Origin: CAYQXJ01 sp964421565
GTDB lineage: Bacteria > Planctomycetota > Brocadiia > SM23-32
Direction of reading: 5' to 3'
Assembly (NCBI GenBank): GCA_964421565.1
Contig: CAYQXJ010000016.1
Coordinates: 15,113 to 79,112 of the forward strand
DNA length: 64,000 nucleotides
The notes below the pieces were generated by a model. It saw nothing but the letters and a program-made list of their open reading frames with translations, ran no database searches and was not told where the DNA came from. A program made the position numbers and the translations under genes. This document shows, piece after piece, positions 1 through 8,606 of the stretch. The first letter of the stretch is position 1, and each line of letters opens with the position of its first letter.

Positions 1-161
1 GCGATGCGGTAGCTGCCGGGCGCGACAAGGCGCTGGTGCTGGCCGGCCACTGCAACAGTGAAGAGGCGGGGATGGAGTACCTGGCGGAATGGCTGCGCCC
101 CCACGTGGGGGACGTGCAGGTGACGTTCGTGCCGGCAGGGGACCCGTTCTGGTCGGCGTAG
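1..161 (+). CDS. Nif3-like dinuclear metal-centre protein, C-terminal end only
   Basis: The reading frame is open from the window edge to the TAG at 159-161 and gives the last 52 residues of a protein. It contains GHCNSEEAGMEYLAEWL and ends VTFVPAGDPFWSA. This matches the C-terminus of the Nif3/YbgI family, where a His and Glu of this last segment contribute to the dinuclear metal site and the protein ends in a short strand before PAGDPF. Nif3-family proteins are hexameric metal-binding proteins whose reaction is poorly defined. The start lies outside the window. The identification rests on the short C-terminal motif alone. Confidence 0.6.
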   Translation, partial: DAVAAGRDKALVLAGHCNSEEAGMEYLAEWLRPHVGDVQVTFVPAGDPFWSA

Positions 162-332
162 AGTGCCCGAGCAACGTTCGCGCCGATTTCCGCATCACGC
201 GTGAAGGGCTCAGGTTGCCGTGAACGGCCGGGAGCCCGCCTTTTGCCCCGGTCACTTACATCTGCCCTTGCGCCTTCCTAAAATCACCCTCGCATGGCTT
301 CGCCCCCTGCTTAAGCCCGGGTGTCCGGCGTG

Positions 333-1235
333 ATGGCCACGGCGGAAAAGCGGACCTGGACGGTCCTGGAACTGTTGAACTGGACGCGAGAGTTCTTCCG
401 CGGCCGGGGCATCGATAACTCGCGCCTCAACGCCGAGGTCCTGCTCGCCCACGTCCTCGGATGCGAGCGCATTATGCTCTACGCCCGCTTCGACGAGGTG
501 GTGGGTGAGAAGGCACGCGACGAGTTCCGCAAGCTGGTGCGCCGGCGCGGCGATGGCGAACCGCTGCAGTACCTGCTCGGCGAGTGGGAGTTCTTCGGAC
601 GCGCCTTCGAGCTGACATCCGACGTGCTGATACCGCGCCAGGAGACCGAGCTGGTGGTCGAAGCGTGCCTGGAAGTGCTGCCCGAAGGAGTGGCCGCACG
701 GGTTGCCGACGTGGGGACCGGCAGCGGGGCGCTCGCCGTTACCCTCGCCGCGGAGCGGGCCGGCCTCCAGGTTATCGCCACGGACGTGAGCGAGGCGGCT
801 CTGGCCGTTGCCCGCCGCAACGCTGAGAGGCACGCAGTCGCCGATCGGATTCGCTTCGCCCGGGGCGAACTGACGCAGCCCGTGCGCTCGCAAATGTCAA
901 CTGCGTGCGCCGGACTTCAACTGCTTGTCTCCAACCTGCCGTACATACCAACCGGGCGCATCCCGAGCATGCCCCGCGAAGTGCGGGAGCATGAACCGTA
1001 CATCGCGCTCGACGGAGGGCCCGACGGGCTGAGCATAATCCGGCGGCTCGTCCCCCGGGCGCCCGAAAGTCTGGTGCCTGGCGGGTGGTTGGTGCTGGAA
1101 CTGGGCGAAGGCCAGGCCGGCACAGTTCGCCAGATGGTTCAGGAGGCCGGGCAGTACGACATGGATACCGTGAAGACCGTGACCGGCCCGGACGGCTGCG
1201 AGCGCGTCTTCCGCGCACGAACAAGACCGGAGTAG
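333..1235 (+). CDS. prmC: PrmC/HemK, release factor glutamine methyltransferase
   Basis: PrmC methylates the glutamine of the GGQ motif in peptide chain release factors, using S-adenosylmethionine in the cytoplasm. The N-terminal helical domain (about residues 5-80) recognises the release factor. The linker has the family motif PRQETE (101-106), and the SAM-binding loop is VADVGTGSG (125-132). The substrate-glutamine motif, normally NPPY, reads NLPY at 201-204. The ATG at 333 was chosen over a GTG four codons upstream; neither has a strong ribosome site. The length (300 aa) is normal. The gene sits directly before murA, so the two are probably co-transcribed. Confidence 0.9.
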   Translation: MATAEKRTWTVLELLNWTREFFRGRGIDNSRLNAEVLLAHVLGCERIMLYARFDEVVGEKARDEFRKLVRRRGDGEPLQYLLGEWEFFGRAFELTSDVLIPRQETELVVEACLEVLPEGVAARVADVGTGSGALAVTLAAERAGLQVIATDVSEAALAVARRNAERHAVADRIRFARGELTQPVRSQMSTACAGLQLLVSNLPYIPTGRIPSMPREVREHEPYIALDGGPDGLSIIRRLVPRAPESLVPGGWLVLELGEGQAGTVRQMVQEAGQYDMDTVKTVTGPDGCERVFRARTRPE

Positions 1236-1242
1236 AGCGCCA

Positions 1243-2532
1243 GTGGAACGCATCGTCATACGGGGCGGCCGGCCCTTGCGGGGCGGCCTGCCGGTGAGCG
1301 GCGCCAAGAACGCCGCGCTGCCGATCATCGCCGCCTCCCTGTTGGCCAGGGGAGAGACGACCTTGCGGCGCGTGCCGCAGTTGCAGGACGTGCGCACCAT
1401 GTGCGCCATCGTGGCCCAGATGGGCATGGCGGTGAGTTGGAAGGGGTGCGACGAACTGCTGCTGACGCCGCAGACACACCAGCCGAAGGATGCGCCGGAG
1501 ACCCTGGTGCGCCGTATGCGTGGCAGCGTATGCGTGCTCGGCCCGCTGCTGGCGGTGCGGGGGCGCGCCCGGCTTGCGCTGCCGGGCGGCTGCGTGATCG
1601 GGCCGCGACCGATTGACCTGCACCTGAAGGGGCTTCAGGCCCTGGGGGCGGACTTCCAGGTGCGCCGCGGTTCGGTGCTCGGGCGAGCAGTGAGGCTCAG
1701 GGGCGCCCGGGTCAACATGCGTGGTCCGCGCGGCTCCACGGTGCTGGGGACCGCGAACGTGATGATGGCGGCCGCCCTGGCGCAGGGGCGTACGGTTATT
1801 GAACATGCGGCGCGCGAGCCCGAGGTGCAGGACCTGGCCCACTACCTGAACGCCTGCGGCGCATGCATCCAGGGCATTGGCAGCCGCACCCTGACCATCG
1901 ACGGCGTGGCCGAACTGCATGGCTCGACTCATGAACTCATACCGGACCGCATCGAGGCCGGCACCTTTCTGGTGGCGGCAGCCATCACGGGGGGCCGTGT
2001 GCGGCTGGAAGGCGCGCGGCGTGATCACCTGATCGCCCTGGCCGAGGAACTGACGGGCATTGGCGTGAAGCTTGACTGGCAGGACGACGCTGTCGACGTG
2101 CGGGTGCCGGGCCGGTTGGCTCCCGTGCGCCTGAGCACCGAGTCGTACCCGGGCTTCCCTACGGACATGCAGCCGCAGATGACCAGCCTGCTGTGTGTTG
2201 CCCCCGGTCTGAGCCGCGTGGACGATCGCGTCTACCCCGAGCGATTCACGCATCTGGAGGGCTTGAAGGCGATGGGGGCGCGCGTTGCCGTGCGGGATGG
2301 CCAGATCGCCATCGAGGGTGGCGCTGCTCTGCATGGGGCGACGGTGACCGCGCATGACCTGCGCGCCGGGGCGGCACTGGTGGTGGCCGGCCTCGCAGCG
2401 GAGGGCACAACTACGATCTACGGTGTCGAGCAGATCGATCGCGGTTACGAGAATCTGGAGGCCAAGCTGCGCGGCACGGGTGCCGAGGTGTGGCGCGAAT
2501 CCGTGAGCGGCGCCGAGCGCCGTCCCGCTTAG
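1243..2532 (+). CDS. murA: UDP-N-acetylglucosamine 1-carboxyvinyltransferase
   Basis: MurA transfers enolpyruvate from PEP to UDP-GlcNAc, the first committed step of peptidoglycan synthesis in the cytoplasm. The length of 429 aa is standard. The substrate-binding Lys is in SGAKNAALP (Lys22). The catalytic, fosfomycin-target Cys is present at residue 117 in PGGCVIGPRP. The start is a GTG eight bases after the prmC stop, with GGAG about ten bases upstream, consistent with an operon. The presence of murA implies that this organism makes a peptidoglycan wall. Confidence 0.96.
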   Translation: MERIVIRGGRPLRGGLPVSGAKNAALPIIAASLLARGETTLRRVPQLQDVRTMCAIVAQMGMAVSWKGCDELLLTPQTHQPKDAPETLVRRMRGSVCVLGPLLAVRGRARLALPGGCVIGPRPIDLHLKGLQALGADFQVRRGSVLGRAVRLRGARVNMRGPRGSTVLGTANVMMAAALAQGRTVIEHAAREPEVQDLAHYLNACGACIQGIGSRTLTIDGVAELHGSTHELIPDRIEAGTFLVAAAITGGRVRLEGARRDHLIALAEELTGIGVKLDWQDDAVDVRVPGRLAPVRLSTESYPGFPTDMQPQMTSLLCVAPGLSRVDDRVYPERFTHLEGLKAMGARVAVRDGQIAIEGGAALHGATVTAHDLRAGAALVVAGLAAEGTTTIYGVEQIDRGYENLEAKLRGTGAEVWRESVSGAERRPA

Positions 2533-2836
2533 CGGGCGGTTACTGCTCGGGGGCCGATGTGCCCACCTCCCTTTTCTCATCGTCTGCGGGCCCTCTTCCA
2601 GCAGGAGATCGGCCAGCGTCGGACGGCGCTCTTGGCGCGGGCGCGACGCCACAGATTTCCCCGTCACCACTCCCTCCCGCACGTGGGCACAATGTCCGGG
2701 CAAAGGAACTCTGGTCGGGGTCGAGGTTCGGTTAAACTGGTAGGGTGGCACCTTTGGCGGAAGAAACCGCCGCCCCCGGGCAACTATGAGCATAGATGAT
2801 GCCCGACGAGGCCGACATCGTGTGGAGGGATGCCGC
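2533..2836 (+). other. 304-bp gap between murA and the sigma factor gene
   Basis: No convincing gene is seen. A possible ECF-type -35 element, GGAACT, lies at 2705-2710, followed about 17 bases on by TTCGGTTA. ECF sigma factors often transcribe their own gene from a GGAAC-type promoter, so this could be an autoregulatory promoter, but the -10 half is not diagnostic. An in-frame ATG at 2786 would extend the sigma factor by 17 residues, but the better ribosome site is further downstream. Confidence 0.3.
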
Positions 2837-3406
2837 GTGCGCGAGACGGACGAACAGCTCGCCCGTGCCGCCGGGCGCGGTGACGACGCTGCGTTCCACG
2901 AACTGGTCGACCGTCACGCGGACCGGCTCTACGGGCTGGCTTTTCGCCTGGTGGGCAACGCCCCGGACGCGGAGGACGTGCTTCAGGAGTCTCTGCTGGG
3001 CGCTTTGGAGCAGATAGGTCGTTTCGAGGAACGTTCGACGGTGAAAACGTGGCTGAGCCGAATAGTCGTCCGCCAGGCGGCCCACCACCACCGGCGCAGC
3101 GCCGTGCGGAGGACTCAGTCCGTGCCGGCCGGCTATGCGGACTCCAGCGCTGGCAACGTCGGCGAGCGTATCGGGCGGCGCATGGATGTCTCGCGCGCGC
3201 TGGCCGCCCTCTCGGACGACCATCGAGAGGTGGTGGTCTTGCGGGAGTTCGAAGGCCTGTCCTATGCTGAGATGGCTCGTGAGCTTGGCGTGCCGCGCGG
3301 CACGGTGGAGAGTCGCCTGCACCGGGCGCGGGGCGAACTGAAGCGTCTGCTCAGTGACTACCTGGCGCAACCCGACGCGCAGGGACCGCAGGAGGCAGAG
3401 ACATGA
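2837..3406 (+). CDS. ECF-family RNA polymerase sigma factor
   Basis: This is a 189-residue sigma-70-family protein with only regions 2 and 4, the layout of ECF factors that direct transcription of envelope or stress regulons. Region 2 (about 10-80) includes DAEDVLQESLLGAL (44-57). Region 4 has LSDDHREVVVLREFEG followed by a helix-turn-helix with GVPRGTVESRLHRAR. The GTG start was chosen because GGAGGGA precedes it by six bases. The stop overlaps the start of the anti-sigma gene (ATGA), so the two are translationally coupled. Its target promoters cannot be assigned from the window. Confidence 0.9.
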   Translation: MRETDEQLARAAGRGDDAAFHELVDRHADRLYGLAFRLVGNAPDAEDVLQESLLGALEQIGRFEERSTVKTWLSRIVVRQAAHHHRRSAVRRTQSVPAGYADSSAGNVGERIGRRMDVSRALAALSDDHREVVVLREFEGLSYAEMARELGVPRGTVESRLHRARGELKRLLSDYLAQPDAQGPQEAET

Positions 3407-3858
3407 GCGAATGCGAGGGCCGTCGGCTGGCGGCGTACTATGACGGCGAGCTGCCGCCCCGGGAAAGGGCGGCCGTCGAGGAGCACATTGCCGGCTGCAG
3501 CAGGTGCCGCAGTGAATTGGAGCAGTTGCGCCGTCTCTCGCGCCTAATCGCCGAGACGGAAGCACCGGTCAGGTTGCCACAGCAGGCCCTTGCTCGCCTC
3601 CATCGCGCGCTGCCGCCGGTGCGCCAGTTCGAAGTGGTGCGGCTCTGCCGTCGGGTGGCGATTGCGGCCGCGGCCTTGCTGGCCCTGTCCGTTGGACTGA
3701 TGTGGTACGGCACGCCCGAAGGGCATGGTGCCGCCGGCGTGCCCTCCGCGTGGGAGGTGACCGCCGTCAGCCTGGATACCGAGCTCGCGGACGTCGGCTC
3801 GAGTAGGGCGTATGCGCTCTGGTTCGCCGGTGACTTGAGCCGGGAGGCGGGTCCGTGA
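3403..3858 (+). CDS. zinc-finger anti-sigma factor, single-pass membrane
   Basis: A 151-residue protein with an N-terminal anti-sigma zinc-finger domain: His28, Cys32 and Cys35 form HxxxCxxC (HIAGCSRC). A single transmembrane helix lies at about 85-102, followed by a short periplasmic tail. Proteins of this type hold the co-encoded ECF sigma factor inactive at the membrane until a signal releases it. The gene overlaps the sigma gene by four bases and the next gene by four bases, making a tight three-gene unit. The signal is unknown. Confidence 0.85.
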   Translation: MSECEGRRLAAYYDGELPPRERAAVEEHIAGCSRCRSELEQLRRLSRLIAETEAPVRLPQQALARLHRALPPVRQFEVVRLCRRVAIAAAALLALSVGLMWYGTPEGHGAAGVPSAWEVTAVSLDTELADVGSSRAYALWFAGDLSREAGP

Positions 3859-4358
3859 CAAGAACGAAAGTGCTGCTGCTGGTCTCCTTCGCCGTTGTGT
3901 TTGCGACCGGCTTTGCCGTCGGGCGCCTGACCCGCCACAAGTTCGGGCGGCCGGGTCGCCAGTCGTGGCTGGCGGGGGAGCTTGAGCTCACACCTGAACA
4001 GCGCGAACAGATGGAAGCCATCTGGTCGGACGTGATGGGACGCCTGCACAAGGCGCACGAGCAGGAGCGAAGGGCCCTCTACGGCCAGCGGCAGGAGGCT
4101 ATCGAGAATCTGCTCACGCCCGAGCAACTCACCGAGTACCTGGCCATTGTCGATCGGCACGAGGAACGCATGCGCGCACTCGCGCAGGAACGGTGGCAGG
4201 CGGTGCAGGAAGGGGTTGAGCGCACGAAGGAGATTCTCACCGAAGAGCAGGCCCGGCGCTACGAGGAAATGATGGAGCGCATGAAGGGCCGCATGGAAGG
4301 GCCCCGCCGAGACCACGACTTCCCCGCCCGCGAGGGCCGGGCCGAGCCGGCCCTTTGA
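3855..4358 (+). CDS. membrane-anchored LTxEQ-repeat protein, periplasmic sensor-like
   Basis: A 167-residue protein with an N-terminal hydrophobic anchor or uncleaved signal (5-22) and a charged helical body. The body has three LTxEQ motifs, near residues 45, 87 and 128. The LTxxQ motif is typical of the CpxP/Spy and heavy-metal-sensor group of periplasmic proteins, which act as chaperones or stress sensors. It starts with GTG and overlaps the anti-sigma gene stop, so it is part of the same regulatory operon. It may sense envelope state together with the anti-sigma factor; that role is inferred from context. Confidence 0.65.
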   Translation: MTRTKVLLLVSFAVVFATGFAVGRLTRHKFGRPGRQSWLAGELELTPEQREQMEAIWSDVMGRLHKAHEQERRALYGQRQEAIENLLTPEQLTEYLAIVDRHEERMRALAQERWQAVQEGVERTKEILTEEQARRYEEMMERMKGRMEGPRRDHDFPAREGRAEPAL

Positions 4359-4438
4359 CTGCTTGCCTCTGCCTTGCACCCCGGCCCCCCCGCAACGCGC
4401 CGGGTGCCCACGGAAGAAAAACCCGCAGGAAGGGAACT

Positions 4439-4516
4439 ATGCTGCCGGAACGTACGGCTGCGCTCACCGTGGCGGTGGTCGCTCGGGCGCGTGGTCGCAT
4501 CCGGAAGGAGGGGTAA
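4439..4516 (+). CDS. possible 25-residue leader ORF
   Basis: An ATG at 4439 preceded by AGGAAGGG opens a 25-codon frame that stops at TAA 4514-4516, three bases before the start of the next gene. The stop lies against that gene's GGAAGGAGGGG ribosome site. This layout would allow translational coupling or leader-peptide control. The peptide is basic and alanine-rich and matches nothing I recognise, so it may be chance. Confidence 0.25.
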   Translation: MLPERTAALTVAVVARARGRIRKEG

Positions 4517-4519
4517 GCC

Positions 4520-5101
4520 ATGTTCCGATGGAAGACGGCGGGGTTATTGACGCTCGGTGCTGCGGCGGTTCTGCTCGGCGCTGGGGTCGTGCTGGCCCAG
4601 GAGCGCGGGCGACCGGGCGGGGGCGGTGGGGGCGCACGAGGCGGCTTCGGGGGCGGCGGCTGGCCCGGGGCGGAGAGGATGGCGGAGATGTTCCGGGAGA
4701 GGCTCCGGGAATCCCTCGGTGCTTCGGATGAGGAATGGGCGGTGATCGGGCCGCGACTGGAGAACGTGACAGCCCTGCGGCAGCAGACCCGCGGCGGGCA
4801 GGGCATGCGCATGCTGTTCGGCCGCGGTCGCGGTGCTCAGGGCGAGTTCGGCGGACGGGGCCCCGATCGCGACGATGACCCCCAGGAAGAGCCGAGCAAG
4901 GTCGAGAAGGCCGCCGGCGAGCTTCAGGAGGCCCTGAGCCAGGACAGCGCACCGGCTGACCAGGTGCAGCAGAAGCTGACGGCCTACCGCGCCGCGCGGG
5001 AGGAAGCCCTGCAGGAGCTCGACAAGGCCCAGCAGGAACTGCGCGAAGTGCTGACGGTTCGCCAGGAAGCCCAGCTTGTGCTGATGGGCATCCTCGACTG
5101 A
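4520..5101 (+). CDS. exported glycine-rich and coiled-coil protein of unknown function
   Basis: A 193-residue protein with a cleavable signal peptide (hydrophobic 7-24, likely cut after VLAQ). A Gly/Arg-rich low-complexity stretch (about 29-50) follows, then a charged helical C-terminus likely to form a coiled coil (about 118-185). It resembles the preceding LTxEQ protein in its charge pattern but lacks a clear LTxxQ motif. It has a strong ribosome site (AAGGAGGGG). Its place between the sigma/anti-sigma unit and the secretion operon suggests an envelope role, but no function can be assigned. Confidence 0.6.
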   Translation: MFRWKTAGLLTLGAAAVLLGAGVVLAQERGRPGGGGGGARGGFGGGGWPGAERMAEMFRERLRESLGASDEEWAVIGPRLENVTALRQQTRGGQGMRMLFGRGRGAQGEFGGRGPDRDDDPQEEPSKVEKAAGELQEALSQDSAPADQVQQKLTAYRAAREEALQELDKAQQELREVLTVRQEAQLVLMGILD

Positions 5102-5167
5102 CCTGTTTGCGGGGCGAGGTGCTCCGGCGCTCCGCCCCGTTCCTCTTCCCCTCCCATCGGAGCGGCG

Positions 5168-6913
5168 ATGCTCGAGGCAATACGCACGTTGGAGAGCGAG
5201 GGTGTCATCGACAGCGCTGCCGCCGAACGCGTGCGGCGCATGGTCGCCGGCGGCATACCGCTCGACCAGGCCCTGGTGGACGCGGGGGGCGTGGCAGAGG
5301 TAGAGGCCCTGCGTGCGCTGGCCCGCCTGTTCGACGTGCCGTACGTCGAGCTGGACAGTTTCGCGTTCGACCCGACGTTCGTGCGCCGGTTCCCCGCGAA
5401 GATCATGCTCAAGCACGGCCTGTTGCCTTTGCGAGAGCAGAACGGAACGTTGCTGGTGGCCGGCAGCCGCCTGTTTGACGCCACCGGCCTGGACGAGATG
5501 CGGCTGACAACCGGCAAGGAATGCACCCTGGCGCTGGCGCCAGCCGCCGAGATCGCGCGAGTGACGCGCCAGTTGCTCGGCGTCGGGGCAGACACTGTCC
5601 AGTCGCTTGTCTCCAACAGCGCCGAAGCCGCCGTGCAGGTCATCGACGATGCCGACGGCACGGTGGACCTGAGCGAGGACGCCGAGGACGCATCCATCAT
5701 CCGGTTCGTCAACCAGGTGCTCACCGAGGCGATCGAACTGAGGGCGACCGACGTTCACTTCGAGCCCTTTGAGGACAGCCTGCGGGTGCGTTACCGCGTG
5801 GACGGCGTGCTCCAGCAGGCGTCCATCCCCTCGCAGGTGCGCCGCTTCCAGGCAGCCATCGTCTCGCGCCTGAAGATACTGAGCCGCCTTGACATAGCGG
5901 AGAAGCGCCTGCCGCAGGATGGGCGCGTCAAGCTGGTCATCACCGGGCGCGAGATCGACGCGCGCGTCTCGGTCATACCCATGCTCCACGGCGAGGCCGT
6001 GGTGCTGCGGTTGCTCGACCGCAGCTCGGCGCTGCTCGGCCTGGACGGGCTGGGCATGGCGCAGCAGGACCAGGCTCAACTCGCCCGCATCTGCGAGCTG
6101 CCGCACGGCATTGTGTTGGTCACCGGACCCACCGGCTCCGGCAAGACCACCACGCTCTATGCGGCCCTCTCGCGGATCAACGACATACAGCGCAAGATCA
6201 TCACGATCGAAGACCCGATCGAGTACCACCTGCATGGCATCAACCAGATACAGGTGGCTACCAGGGCCGGGCTGTCGTTCGCGCGGGGGCTGCGCTCCGT
6301 GCTGCGCCACGATCCCGACGTGATACTGGTGGGCGAGATTCGCGACCACGAGACCGCCGAGATCGCAGTGCAGGCATCGCTGACCGGGCACCTCGTGTTC
6401 TCCACGCTGCATACCAACGACGCCCCGGGCGCTACCGCCCGGCTGATGGACATGGGTGTTGAGCCTTACCTGGTTGCCTCGTCGATGGAGGCGGTCCTGG
6501 CGCAGCGGCTGGTGCGCTTGGTTTGCCCGCATTGCCGGCAAAGCTACAGGCCGAGCGAGGCCGAGGGGGCGCTGCTGGAGAAGGAGGTTGACCGTGTGCC
6601 GGATGAACTGGCGCGGGGCGCCGGATGCCGGGAGTGTCAGGAGACGGGATACCGCGGCCGCACCGGAATCTTCGAGCTGATGCCAGTGAGCGAACCGATA
6701 CGGGAGCTGGTCCTCCGGGGTGCCTCTTCGGGCGAGGTCCGCCGCCAGGCGGTCTCGGAAGGGATGCGCAGCCTGCGGCGTGACGGATGGCAACACGTGC
6801 TGGCGGGGCGCACCACCGTCGAGGAGGTCTTGCGCGTAACGAAGGACGAAAGAGCAGCGGCGCCCGCCGTCGACGGGGTCGATGGCGCGCGCAGTGCAGG
6901 AGGCGACGCCTGA
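5168..6913 (+). CDS. gspE: type II secretion ATPase GspE
   Basis: GspE is the cytoplasmic hexameric ATPase that drives pseudopilus assembly and secretion across the outer membrane. The 581-residue protein has an N-terminal MshEN/GspE-N domain (about 1-150) and the ATPase core. Walker A is GPTGSGKTTTLYA near residue 320, followed by EDPIEYHL, an Asp-box/Walker B around DVILVGEIRD, and the His box STLHTND. Paired cysteines CPHC (about 452) and CREC (about 486) form the zinc subdomain typical of GspE/PilB. It is the first gene of an eleven-gene T2SS operon, and its stop overlaps gspF (TGATG). Confidence 0.93.
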   Translation: MLEAIRTLESEGVIDSAAAERVRRMVAGGIPLDQALVDAGGVAEVEALRALARLFDVPYVELDSFAFDPTFVRRFPAKIMLKHGLLPLREQNGTLLVAGSRLFDATGLDEMRLTTGKECTLALAPAAEIARVTRQLLGVGADTVQSLVSNSAEAAVQVIDDADGTVDLSEDAEDASIIRFVNQVLTEAIELRATDVHFEPFEDSLRVRYRVDGVLQQASIPSQVRRFQAAIVSRLKILSRLDIAEKRLPQDGRVKLVITGREIDARVSVIPMLHGEAVVLRLLDRSSALLGLDGLGMAQQDQAQLARICELPHGIVLVTGPTGSGKTTTLYAALSRINDIQRKIITIEDPIEYHLHGINQIQVATRAGLSFARGLRSVLRHDPDVILVGEIRDHETAEIAVQASLTGHLVFSTLHTNDAPGATARLMDMGVEPYLVASSMEAVLAQRLVRLVCPHCRQSYRPSEAEGALLEKEVDRVPDELARGAGCRECQETGYRGRTGIFELMPVSEPIRELVLRGASSGEVRRQAVSEGMRSLRRDGWQHVLAGRTTVEEVLRVTKDERAAAPAVDGVDGARSAGGDA

Positions 6914-8121
6914 TGCCGAAGTTTGAGTACAGCGCGGTCGACCGGAGCGGCCGGGAGGTCAGCGGGGACCTGGTGGCGGAGAGCAGAGGCGCCGCCGTGC
7001 AGAAGGTGCGCCGGCAAAGCCTGCACCCGCTCTCGGTCCAGCAGGCCGGCGAGCCCGCAGCGGGTCTGTCATTCGGCGGGGGGCGTGTGCCGCGCGCCGC
7101 CGTGGACTCATTCACCCGGGAACTGGCGAACCTGCTGTCAGCCGGCGTGCCGCTGAGCAAGGCGCTGAGAATCCTCGCTGACGAGGCCAGGCCGTCGGCT
7201 GCGCGTCGGCAGCGCGAAGCCATCCGCGAGGACGTGACCGGAGGGATGAGCCTGGCCGATGCGCTCGGACGTTGGCCGAGCGCGTTTCCCCCCGTTTACG
7301 TAGCCATGATACAGGCCGGCGAGATGGGCGGGTTCCTGGATACGGTACTCGCCCAGATCGCCGATTTCCGCGACCTGGAGCGCGACCTGAAGGGCAGGGT
7401 CGTCGCCGCGCTGGTCTACCCCGCCGTGCTCGCCGCCCTCGCCATCGGCGTGATGGCCTTTCTGCTCGCCTACTTCATCCCGCGATTCTCCACGGTATTC
7501 GCGGAGTTCGGCGGTTCGTTGCCGTGGCTGACGCGGGCCATAGTGGACGCCAGCGGGTTCATCGTCGACCACGGGCTTGTGCTATTGCTGGTGCTGGTGC
7601 TTGCAGTCGTTGCATTGCGCCGCGCGCTCGGCACGAAGGGAGGGCGCCGCCTGCTGGAGCGGGCGATGCTGCGCATGCCCGGCGTCGGGCGGGTAATGGC
7701 ACGGTTCGCCATGGTGCGGTTCTGCCGCATGCTGGGCACGCTGCTGGGCGCAGGAGTGCCGTTGGTCACGGCCCTGTCCGCCGCCCGCAAGGCCATCGGC
7801 AACCAGACACTCGCCGACACGGTGGACGCGGCCGTCGAACAGGTGCGCCGCGGCAGGCCTCTGGCCCGCAGCCTGGCCGGCAGCTCTGAGCTGTTCCCCG
7901 CTTCTGTCGTCGAGATGGTGAGCGTGGGGGAAGAGACAGGCACACTGGCTGCGGAGCTGGTGCGGATGGCACAGACCTATGAACAGGAACTCGACCGCCG
8001 GCTGCGGATGCTGGTGGCCCTCGCCGAACCGGCCCTGCTGTTCATCATGGCCTCTCTGATCGGCACGGTCGTTATCGGCATGCTGCTGCCCGTGTTCACA
8101 CTGCAGGAACTTATAGGCTGA
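6913..8121 (+). CDS. gspF: type II secretion inner-membrane platform protein GspF
   Basis: GspF is the polytopic inner-membrane protein that couples the GspE ATPase to the pseudopilus. The ATG at 6913 overlaps the gspE stop. It gives 402 residues starting MPKFEYSAVDRSG, the standard GspF/PilC beginning; a longer open frame upstream lies inside gspE and was discarded. Two T2SSF helical domains are visible (about 55-175 and 260-380), each followed by hydrophobic helices. The last helix ends IGTVVIGMLLPVF, as usual for the family. Confidence 0.92.
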   Translation: MPKFEYSAVDRSGREVSGDLVAESRGAAVQKVRRQSLHPLSVQQAGEPAAGLSFGGGRVPRAAVDSFTRELANLLSAGVPLSKALRILADEARPSAARRQREAIREDVTGGMSLADALGRWPSAFPPVYVAMIQAGEMGGFLDTVLAQIADFRDLERDLKGRVVAALVYPAVLAALAIGVMAFLLAYFIPRFSTVFAEFGGSLPWLTRAIVDASGFIVDHGLVLLLVLVLAVVALRRALGTKGGRRLLERAMLRMPGVGRVMARFAMVRFCRMLGTLLGAGVPLVTALSAARKAIGNQTLADTVDAAVEQVRRGRPLARSLAGSSELFPASVVEMVSVGEETGTLAAELVRMAQTYEQELDRRLRMLVALAEPALLFIMASLIGTVVIGMLLPVFTLQELIG

Positions 8122-8156
8122 AGCGAATAGTGCTCAAGAAAGGAAGGAGGCCCGGC

Positions 8157-8606
8157 GTGACACGCAGGGCGCGACACAGAGTCGGAGGACGGGGCGACCC
8201 GCGCGGGGCGTTTACGCTCATAGAGCTGCTGCTCGTCATGGTCATACTCAGCGTTCTGGCGGCGGTGGTGGTGCCGAAGTTCACGCGCCGCTCCGAGCAG
8301 GCACGCGTTACGGCGGCCCGGGCTGACATCGCCAACCTGGAGGTGGCACTCGACGCATTCGAGATCGACACCGGTCGCTATCCGAGCACGCAAGAGGGCC
8401 TTGCGGCCCTGGTTGACGAGCCGACCGACGTGCGCAACTGGTACGGCCCTTACATAAAGCGCGGTGTGCCTTCGGACCCCTGGGGGAATCCCTACGTCTA
8501 CAGGTATCCGGGCGAGCACAACGAAGAGGGATACGACCTTCACTCCTACGGCCCCGACGGTCAGAGCGGGGGCGGAGACGACATTGATAACTGGTCGACC
8601 CGGTAA
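8157..8606 (+). CDS. gspG: major pseudopilin GspG
   Basis: GspG is the main subunit of the T2SS pseudopilus. The protein begins with a basic leader and a class III signal, RGAFTLIELLLVMVIL. A GTG start at 8157 was preferred because AAGGAAGGAGG precedes it by six bases. The C-terminal half has the hallmarks of the major pseudopilin: TGRYPSTQEGL, SDPWGNPYVYRYPG and an acidic calcium-loop region GPDGQSGGGDDIDNW. The residue before the conserved Phe of FTLIE is Ala18 rather than the Gly expected at the prepilin-peptidase cut site; Gly17 is one residue earlier. Confidence 0.9.
   Translation: MTRRARHRVGGRGDPRGAFTLIELLLVMVILSVLAAVVVPKFTRRSEQARVTAARADIANLEVALDAFEIDTGRYPSTQEGLAALVDEPTDVRNWYGPYIKRGVPSDPWGNPYVYRYPGEHNEEGYDLHSYGPDGQSGGGDDIDNWSTR

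Noticed and set aside
772..2793. 673-codon antisense frame over prmC-murA
   Set aside because: It is a GC-rich shadow of two well-identified genes, rich in Arg/His/Gln with no domain.
4544..6796. 750-codon antisense frame over gspE
   Set aside because: GC-rich antisense shadow of gspE and its neighbour; no domain and no ribosome site.
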